The notes below the pieces were generated by a model that saw only the letters and a list, made by a program, of their open reading frames with translations, was not told the DNA's origin and did not search any database. 26,659 nucleotides of DNA from JAJQCI01 sp964388305 (GTDB lineage Bacteria; Bacillota; Clostridia; Lachnospirales; CAG-274), in NCBI GenBank assembly GCA_964388305.1, contig CAYMAA010000010.1, forward strand, positions 1 to 26,659, in the 5' to 3' direction. The position numbers were made by a program, and so were the translations under genes. Below, one piece after another: positions 21,704-26,659 of this stretch. Numbering within the stretch: position 1 is the stretch's first letter; each line of letters starts with the position of its first letter.

Positions 21704-23809
21704 TTATTTAACATTTAAAATTTTATCTCCTGCTTTTATATTGCCTGTTATTATAAGTTCTGCTTCGTTAAAATCGTCTGTATTGGTAACTATTACAGGC
21801 GTAACGGTTTTGCAGCCTGCATTTTTAATTGCCTGCAAATCCGCTTCTCCCAGCAAATCTCCCGTTTTTATTCTTTGACCGCTGCTTACCTTCATTTTAA
21901 AAGGCTCTCCCTTTAAATTTACGGTTTCAAGTCCGATATGAATAAGCAGCTCTATTCCATCATCGGAAATAAGTCCCAAAGCGTGCTTTGTATCGTAAAC
22001 CATTTGTACCTTGCCGTTAAACGGCGCGTAAATTTTGCCGTTTTCAGGCTCTATGGCGGCGCCCTTTCCCAACATTTGCGCAGAAAATACCCCGTCATTT
22101 ATATCCGAAAGGGGTATTACCCTGCCCTGCATGGGCGCACACACAAAGCCGCCCGTTACATTCTTTTTAACGGCTTTGCTTTTATTAACAGCAGGCTCTT
22201 CATTGCCGCCTCCTGCAAGATAGTCCTCAAGATTGGATTTTATAACCGTTACGTTAGGGCCGTAAACAACCTGTACACCTTTGCCCTTGTGGATTACTCC
22301 CGATGCGCCTGTGGCTTTTAACGCAGCATCATCTACAAGGTCGGATTTTAAAACCGTTACTCTTAATCTTGTGGCACAGCAGTCTATATCGGAAATATTT
22401 TCTTTTCCGCCCAGTCCCTGAATTATTCTTGCGGAAACGGAATTGCTGCTTGAGGATGCTTTTGCGGCATTTACATCTGCTTTTGTATAGAGCTTTGTTT
22501 CCGTGTCATCGTCCTCCCTGCCCGGGGTTTTAAGATTATACTTTTTAATAAGAAATGTGAATATAAAGTAATACAGCAAAAAGTATATTATACCTGCGGG
22601 GATTATGCGCAGCCAGCTTGTTTTGGCATTTCCCTGCAATATGCCGAACAGGAAAAGGTCTATAAGTCCGCCGGAAAAGGTTAAGCCGACCGCAATGTTT
22701 AAAATGTGCGCCAGCATATAAGCCGTGCCTGCGAGTACTACCTGTACCGCAAAAAGCAGAGGAGCAACAAATAAAAATGAAAACTCAATAGGCTCGGTTA
22801 TGCCCGTAAACATACTTGCAAGGGCGGCGGAAAGGAGCAGGCCGCCCGCCTGCTTTTTCTTTTCAGGCTTTGCGCAGCGGTACATGGCAAGAGCCGCACC
22901 GGGCAAACCAAATATCATAAATATAAACTCTCCGGAAAAATATCTTGTGGCATCTGCACTGAAGTGGGTTATATTGGCGCTGTCAGCAAGCTGGGCGAAA
23001 AATATATTTTGTCCGCCCTCGTAAACCCTGCCTGCAACCTCGGCGGCGCCGCCAACGGCTGTTTGCCAAAAGGGCATATAAAAAACATGGTGCAAGCCAA
23101 AGGGTATAAGGGCTCTTTTTATAAGTCCGAAAATGAGTGTGCCAAAGTAACCCGTGCCTGTAACAAGACCGCCCAAGGCGTAAATGCCCGTTTGAACCGT
23201 AGGCCATATAAGCTCCATAAGTATGCCTGCAAACATATAAACAAGTGTGGAAATTATGGGAACAAACCTTGTGCCGCCAAAAAAGGAAAGCGCATTTGGC
23301 AGCTTTATTTTATAAAATCTGTTGTGGAGCGCGGCAACACCCAAACCCACTATTATACCTCCGAAAACACCCATTTGCAGGGATTGTATGCCGCATACGG
23401 AGGTTATTGTTCCGCTTAATACGTTTGAGGATACAGCGCCGTCGGGCAAAATAGAGCCTCTTATTTGCAGCATGGCATTTATGGAGGCGTTCATAACAAA
23501 ATAAGCTATTACGGAGGCAAGGGCGGCAACCTCTTTCTCTCTTTTTGCCATTCCCAAAGCAACACCAATGGCAAAAATAAGGGGCAGATTGTCAAAAATT
23601 ACGTTCGCCGCATTATTCATAACTACCAATAATGCGTGAAGTAATGTTCCCTCTCCCAAAATTGACGTTAAACGGTAGGTTTCTATTGTTGTTTGGTTTG
23701 TAAATGAACTGCCCAAGCCAAGCAGCAAGCCTGCAATAGGCAATATTGCAATGGGCAGCATAAAGGAGCGTCCGACCCTTTGCAGTGTGCTGAAAACTTT
23801 ATCTTTCAT
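21704..23809 (-). CDS. ptsG: PTS transporter EIICBA, glucose family
   Basis: Imports and phosphorylates a hexose, most likely glucose, giving the 6-phosphate. The 701-residue protein is a complete three-domain fusion: membrane EIIC (about 1-410, with FDNLPLIFAIGVALG and FTGITEPIEFSFLF), EIIB (about 455-535, phospho-Cys478 in DCCATRLRVTV), and EIIA (about 565-700, His609 and phospho-His624, 15 residues apart as in E. coli EIIA-Glc, in HIGLETVNLKG). A charged linker separates C from B. GGGAGG precedes the ATG at 23809. Specificity for glucose rather than maltose or N-acetylglucosamine is inferred from overall family and the linked ptsHI; the gene symbol is therefore less certain than the class. 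Confidence 0.9.
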   Translation of the reverse strand: MKDKVFSTLQRVGRSFMLPIAILPIAGLLLGLGSSFTNQTTIETYRLTSILGEGTLLHALLVVMNNAANVIFDNLPLIFAIGVALGMAKREKEVAALASVIAYFVMNASINAMLQIRGSILPDGAVSSNVLSGTITSVCGIQSLQMGVFGGIIVGLGVAALHNRFYKIKLPNALSFFGGTRFVPIISTLVYMFAGILMELIWPTVQTGIYALGGLVTGTGYFGTLIFGLIKRALIPFGLHHVFYMPFWQTAVGGAAEVAGRVYEGGQNIFFAQLADSANITHFSADATRYFSGEFIFMIFGLPGAALAMYRCAKPEKKKQAGGLLLSAALASMFTGITEPIEFSFLFVAPLLFAVQVVLAGTAYMLAHILNIAVGLTFSGGLIDLFLFGILQGNAKTSWLRIIPAGIIYFLLYYFIFTFLIKKYNLKTPGREDDDTETKLYTKADVNAAKASSSSNSVSARIIQGLGGKENISDIDCCATRLRVTVLKSDLVDDAALKATGASGVIHKGKGVQVVYGPNVTVIKSNLEDYLAGGGNEEPAVNKSKAVKKNVTGGFVCAPMQGRVIPLSDINDGVFSAQMLGKGAAIEPENGKIYAPFNGKVQMVYDTKHALGLISDDGIELLIHIGLETVNLKGEPFKMKVSSGQRIKTGDLLGEADLQAIKNAGCKTVTPVIVTNTDDFNEAELIITGNIKAGDKILNVK

Positions 23810-23850
23810 TGTACTTCCTCCCTTGTGTTAAAAATTGTACCATTAAAAGA

Positions 23851-23880
23851 ATTATAGATGTTATTATTAGCTATCTTGAA
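23851..23880 (-). promoter_or_regulatory. Possible ptsG promoter
   Basis: Minus-strand TATAAT (23856-23851) with a weak -35 (TTCAAG/TCAAGA, 23880-23874) at 17-18 bases. The leader would be ~35 bases, too short for a GlcT-type antiterminator hairpin; I saw none. Confidence 0.4.
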
Positions 23881-23913
23881 AAAAATATGCTTTTAACAAT
23901 TTTAAAAAATTTG

Positions 23914-23942
23914 TTGATAGGTTTAAAAGAAAATGTTATAAT
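23914..23942 (+). promoter_or_regulatory. Promoter of the GH105 gene
   Basis: TTGATA (23914-23919), 17-base spacer, perfect TATAAT (23937-23942). Start near 23949 gives a leader of about 110 bases. Confidence 0.75.
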
Positions 23943-24018
23943 ATTTAAACCGGGCAGAAAAAACAATCTTAAAAATACTGAGAATTGCCGAAAGACTTTC
24001 AGTGAACGGTTATTGGGA

Positions 24019-24039
24019 GGGGTTGCGCAGTGCAACCCC
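24019..24039 (+). other. Leader hairpin before the GH105 RBS
   Basis: GGGGTTGC (24019-24026) and GCAACCCC (24032-24039) form a perfect 8-bp stem with a 5-base loop, ending 8 bases before the RBS (GCGGAGGT, 24047-24054). No T-run follows, so it is not a standard terminator. It may affect mRNA stability or translation. Confidence 0.55.
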
Positions 24040-24060
24040 CTTATATGCGGAGGTACGGAT

Positions 24061-25140
24061 ATGGATAAAAATATTTTGCTTAAATATGCGGAGGATATTG
24101 TAAAAACATTTATGAAAAGGTATAAAGCCGAGGAGCTTCCGCCCGCCAATAAATTTCATTACCACCAGGGTGTGTTTTTAAACGGTGTTGAACGGCTTTA
24201 TGCCATTACAGGCAATACTGAATACTACGACTATGTAAAGGCATATTGCGACAATTATATAGACAGTGACGGAAATTGCCCTCTTTGCGGATTAGACCAG
24301 TTTGACGATATGCAGCCTGCAGCGCTTTTGTTTTTGCTTTATAAAAAAACAGGTGATAAACGCTACAAGCTTTTTATGGACACAATAGCCGATGCAATAG
24401 AAAAATTCCCCAAAAATGCTTTAGGTGGAGTATGGCACAAGCTTAACCTAAAAAACCAAATGTGGCTGGACAGTATGTATATGATGGGTATTTTTACAGC
24501 TATGTACGGAAAGCGCTTTGGTGTGGATTATTTTGAAGATGTTGTTTACAGGCAGGCAGAGCTGATGTTTGAAAATATGAGAAGTGAAGAAACAGGCCTT
24601 TTGTACCATGCGTGGGACGACAGCAAACAGGCTGATTGGGCAAACCCTGTAACAGGCTGTTCCCAAAGCCATTGGGGCAGAGCTTTGGGTTGGTATGTTT
24701 CCGCCCTTTCGGAGCTTTGCGGAATTTGGGGAGCAAAAAGCCCTCATTATAACAAAATTGTGTTTATGTTAAACAGCGTTATAAAAGCCATAGCAAAATA
24801 TCAGGATGAAGAAACGGGCCTTTGGTATCAGGTGGTTGATAAAACGGATAGCAAGGGAAACTGGCTTGAAACAAGCTGCAGCGCTCTTTTTGTTTATGCC
24901 ATGGCAAAGGGCGTAAATGAGGGCGTGCTTGGCGCTGAATATATTGAAAATATTGAAAAAGGCTGTATGGGTGTTATCAGCCGCCTGCAAAATGACGGTG
25001 ATGATGTGCTTATAAACGGGGTTTGCAGAGGAACCGGAGTCGGAAGTGAAGAATTTTATTTTAAACGCCCTGTGGTTGTAAATGATTTGCACGGAGCAGG
25101 CGCTGTGCTTTATATGCTTTTGGAAACATTCTCTTTATAA
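24061..25140 (+). CDS. Glycoside hydrolase family 105 (unsaturated glucuronyl/rhamnogalacturonyl hydrolase)
   Basis: Likely removes the unsaturated uronic acid from the non-reducing end of oligosaccharides made by pectin (rhamnogalacturonan) lyases. The 359-residue protein fits the (alpha/alpha)6-barrel GH105 family (YteR/YesR-like) in length and motifs: QMWLDSMYMMG with the catalytic Asp137 (YteR Asp143), SHWGRALGWYVSAL with His204, and late CRGTGVG and NDLHGAGAVLYMLLE. No signal peptide is seen, so it acts in the cytoplasm on imported oligosaccharides. The frame is open back to 23809, but ATG 24061 has GGAGG at 6 bases and gives the family N-terminus. No pectin transporter or lyase is adjacent, which is unusual for this family; GH88 is a less likely alternative. 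Confidence 0.9.
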   Translation: MDKNILLKYAEDIVKTFMKRYKAEELPPANKFHYHQGVFLNGVERLYAITGNTEYYDYVKAYCDNYIDSDGNCPLCGLDQFDDMQPAALLFLLYKKTGDKRYKLFMDTIADAIEKFPKNALGGVWHKLNLKNQMWLDSMYMMGIFTAMYGKRFGVDYFEDVVYRQAELMFENMRSEETGLLYHAWDDSKQADWANPVTGCSQSHWGRALGWYVSALSELCGIWGAKSPHYNKIVFMLNSVIKAIAKYQDEETGLWYQVVDKTDSKGNWLETSCSALFVYAMAKGVNEGVLGAEYIENIEKGCMGVISRLQNDGDDVLINGVCRGTGVGSEEFYFKRPVVVNDLHGAGAVLYMLLETFSL

Positions 25141-25321
25141 TATTTAAAAATTATTTCAGTTTTTTAAAAGGAAAATCGGAGTTTGTATAGAATTTATATA
25201 ATAAGAGGATAAGGAGAGGCTGCTCCTGTTCACATTTAATAAAAAAATAAAAAAATAAGGAAACAGCATATACATATAAAAAACTAAACAGCAGTTTCCA
25301 TATATTTGGGAGGTAATTACA

Positions 25322-25732
25322 ATGGTGAAGTTGCTTGTATCCGCAAAAGGCGAGGGTAAAACCAAAAGGCTGATTGATATGGCTAACAAGGCTCAGCTGG
25401 AAGCAAGAGGAAATATTGTTTTTATAGATGATAACAGAAAGCATATTTATGATATTAATTCTGCTGTAAGATTTGTAGAAACATCTGATTGCGAATTTTA
25501 TAATTTTAGAGAATTTGTTGGCTATCTTTTGGGCATTCTCTCACAGAACAGCGATATTGAAAAGATTTTTGTAGACGGACTTTACAAGATTATTGAATCC
25601 TTGAGCGATGAGGATTTAGTTAAGCTTGTTAAAAGATTGGTAGTAATTTCAAAAACTCATGAGGTTGAGTTTATTATAGGAATGTCCAGCAGCAGCGATA
25701 TTCCCGGTGAAATTAAAGAATATATCATCTGA
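25322..25732 (+). CDS. Small P-loop-like protein of unknown function
   Basis: Function not recognised. The 136-residue protein starts VKLLVSAKGEGKTKRLI, a Walker A-like loop at residues 7-14 (SAKGEGKT; the first position is Ser rather than Gly or Ala), then a hydrophobic strand with NIVFIDDNRKH, and later a Walker B-like IEKIFVDG. This order recalls thymidine-kinase/RecA-type small NTPases, but the protein is too short for a complete known enzyme. GGGAGGT (25308-25314) lies 7 bases from the ATG. The upstream 180 bases contain TATAAT (25197-25202) without a good -35 and two small hairpins (AGGAG/CTCCT and GGAAAC/GTTTCC). A strong terminator follows, so it is probably monocistronic. Confidence 0.75.
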   Translation: MVKLLVSAKGEGKTKRLIDMANKAQLEARGNIVFIDDNRKHIYDINSAVRFVETSDCEFYNFREFVGYLLGILSQNSDIEKIFVDGLYKIIESLSDEDLVKLVKRLVVISKTHEVEFIIGMSSSSDIPGEIKEYII

Positions 25733-25754
25733 TTTACATGATTTTTGAAGTATC

Positions 25755-25784
25755 GGTTCCTGTGCAGAGCATAGGAACCTTTTA
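25755..25784 (+). terminator. Intrinsic terminator after the P-loop gene
   Basis: GGTTCCTGTGC (25755-25765) pairs with GCATAGGAACC (25769-25779) over 11 pairs (one G-T) with an AGA loop, followed by TTTT. Confidence 0.88.
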
Positions 25785-25798
25785 ATATACAGCCATAG

Positions 25799-25978
25799 CT
25801 CGAAAAAGAACTGAATGAGAAGGAACTGAACAAAAATGAACGTAAACCGACAGTTAAAGCTCGAATAATTAACAGCATAAGATTGTTAAGTGACTTGCAG
25901 ACTTGTATATGGATAAGAGCTATGGTTACGGGCAGAAAAATCATAAAACCGGTTTTTCTGCCCTATGGTGGATATTAA
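25799..25978 (+). pseudogene. Unidentified gene fragment, no start codon
   Basis: A frame open for 59 codons after a TAG (25796-25798). It reads LEKELNEKELNKNERKPTVK, then ARIINSIRLLSDLQTCIWIR, and ends with GRKIIKPVFLPYGGY and TAA. It lacks an ATG, GTG or TTG near its beginning. The composition (charged helix, then hydrophobic/aromatic C-terminus) looks like real protein rather than chance, so I read it as the C-terminal remnant of a gene. I do not recognise the family. The last part coincides with the GGGCAGAAAAA hairpin. Confidence 0.35.
25930..25963. repeat. Hairpin GGGCAGAAAAA / TTTTTCTGCCC (copy A)
   Basis: Perfect 11-bp stem (25930-25940 with 25953-25963) around a 12-base loop. A close relative occurs at 26126-26161. 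Together they look like a dispersed palindrome. Confidence 0.6.
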
Positions 25979-26125
25979 TGAGAAAGAACATTATAATTTC
26001 TCTTATAAATAAAGATAACCCCAAATAAACAAAACAGCGGAAAACAGCGCATTTTGGCGCAATAAATCGTATGAGTACGAAAAAATAAGAGCCGCAGGCA
26101 TGTGTTAAAAACGGGTTATAAACGG
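25979..26125. other. Gene-free spacer
   Basis: No ORF of interest. It contains only short palindromes such as GCGC-attttg-GCGC and CGTA-tgag-TACG near 26046-26077. Nothing else recognisable. Confidence 0.4.
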
Positions 26126-26161
26126 AAAGGCAGAAAAATCAAGGAGGATTTTTCTGCCTTT
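26126..26161. repeat. Hairpin AAAGGCAGAAAAATC / GATTTTTCTGCCTTT (copy B)
   Basis: Perfect 15-bp stem (26126-26140 with 26147-26161) around AAGGAG. It shares GGCAGAAAAATC and TTTTTCTGCC with copy A. Lying ~75 bases beyond the CAP gene stop on the minus strand, it may serve as its terminator, as the minus-strand product ends in TTT with more Ts after. Confidence 0.65.
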
Positions 26162-26236
26162 AGCTTTGCGTATTATTTTAGCCTTGTCCGCTTAGCGGCA
26201 GGTACTTGGTCATTATCCCTACCGCTTATATATGTA

Positions 26237-26659
26237 TTAGTTTGTAAAAATTTGTACCCAATATGGCGTGCCGTTTTTAACAACATAGCCTACGCCCAGT
26301 TTGCCATAGGAGGAGTTTAAAATGTTTGCCCTATGCCCTTCGGAGTTCATCCATGAGGTCATAACAGCTTCGGCGTTTTTTTGACCGTAGGCTATGTTCT
26401 CGCCTGCGTGTGTGTATGAAATTCCAAGCGTTTTAAGCATTTCAAAAGGTGTGCCGTATGTGGGCGAGGTGTGGCTGAAATACCCGTTATCCGCCATATC
26501 CTGAGCTTTAAGCGTTGCCGCATTGTTAAGCTGCGAGCTTAAAGAAAGGGGCGATAAGCCTGCCGAGGCTCTTTCCTTATTTACAAGAGAAAGTATTTGT
26601 TGCGCCATGGAGGAATTTACGGCAGGTGTTTGAGTAGTCTGCTCCGTGGTTTGCTCCGC
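26237..26659 (-). CDS. CAP-domain (SCP/PR1-like, YkwD type) protein, 5' end outside window
   Basis: Extracellular-type CAP domain protein; bacterial members are usually secreted or wall-associated, often of unknown activity. The visible 140 codons start at the window edge with a Thr/Gln-rich linker (EQTTEQTTQTPAV), then a CAP domain: ILSLVNKERASAGLSPLSLS, the His in GYFSHTSPTYGTPF, and HAGENIAYG...SWMNSEGHRANILN with conserved His and Glu residues, ending GVGYVVKNGTPYWVQIFTN. An ATG at 26608 lies inside the protein and should not be used as the start, since the frame is open to 26659 in a linker typical of proteins with an upstream signal peptide or repeat domain. Confidence 0.9.
   Translation of the reverse strand, partial: AEQTTEQTTQTPAVNSSMAQQILSLVNKERASAGLSPLSLSSQLNNAATLKAQDMADNGYFSHTSPTYGTPFEMLKTLGISYTHAGENIAYGQKNAEAVMTSWMNSEGHRANILNSSYGKLGVGYVVKNGTPYWVQIFTN

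Noticed and set aside
23810..23860. GlcT-type antiterminator upstream of ptsG
   Set aside because: The space between candidate promoter and RBS is too short and no terminator/antiterminator pair is visible.
23949..24060. GH105 leader considered as a TPP riboswitch because of CTGAGAA
   Set aside because: The other conserved TPP blocks are absent; the short match is chance.
23809..24060. Longer N-terminus for the GH105 gene starting at 23809
   Set aside because: The extension crosses the promoter and leader hairpin and is not protein-like; ATG 24061 has an excellent RBS and the family N-terminus.

Overview
The window is chromosomal DNA from a low-to-moderate-GC Bacillota bacterium, most likely an anaerobic gut-type Clostridia (Lachnospirales-like). 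The reasons are strong AAGGAGG ribosome binding sites, a ribDEBAH operon under an FMN riboswitch, RNase Y, a ptsG-ptsH-ptsI cluster, a single-gene GH105 pectin-degradation enzyme and AT-rich intergenic DNA. I see no rRNA, tRNA, CRISPR array, phage or intact insertion sequence. Nearly all of it is housekeeping and nutrient-uptake gene content; the unusual material is in the intergenic gaps.

Layout: 0.1-4.1 kb carries pgi (glycolysis), a zinc-ribbon Nudix hydrolase overlapping in operon style with a DUF454 membrane protein, then convergent tspO and cfa. 4.1-5.1 kb is gene-free and holds two tandem copies of a cassette built like a type I toxin-antitoxin locus: a short sense mRNA with a strong RBS and a 12- or 21-codon ORF, faced by a ~140-nt antisense RNA with its own near-consensus promoter and terminator. 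5.2-8.1 kb has rny and two paralogous small lipoproteins. 8.15-10.6 kb is a znuA-znuC-znuB-type zinc/manganese ABC operon on the minus strand. 10.7-14.6 kb is promoter, FMN riboswitch, attenuator and ribD-ribE-ribBA-ribH. 14.6-14.92 kb is gene-free and has two long perfect hairpins, one extremely GC-rich. 14.9-19.06 kb is pstS-pstC-pstA-pstB-phoU on the minus strand, preceded by a three-repeat PhoP box. 19.35-19.67 kb is a broken MazG-like gene. 19.8-23.8 kb is ptsG-ptsH-ptsI on the minus strand. 24.06-25.14 kb is a GH105 unsaturated glucuronyl/rhamnogalacturonyl hydrolase with its own promoter, diverging from ptsG. 25.3-25.7 kb is a small P-loop-like protein of unknown role. 25.75-26.2 kb is gene-poor, with a gene fragment and two related hairpins. 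The window ends inside a CAP-domain protein on the minus strand.

How it works together: PtsG/PtsH/PtsI bring in glucose-type sugars as the 6-phosphate, which Pgi passes to glycolysis; GH105 would supply sugars from pectin fragments. The Pst system is set up for PhoP/PhoR control, the rib operon for FMN feedback. The HPr lacks the regulatory Ser46 (Arg instead), so it should not serve as the classical HprK/CcpA signal.

The most interesting items are the tandem type I TA-like cassettes with conserved RNA architecture but shrunken ORFs, the GC-rich hairpin pair next to phoU, the FMN riboswitch with an extra hairpin, and the Ser46-less HPr. None is proven to be a new system; all are readings of sequence alone.
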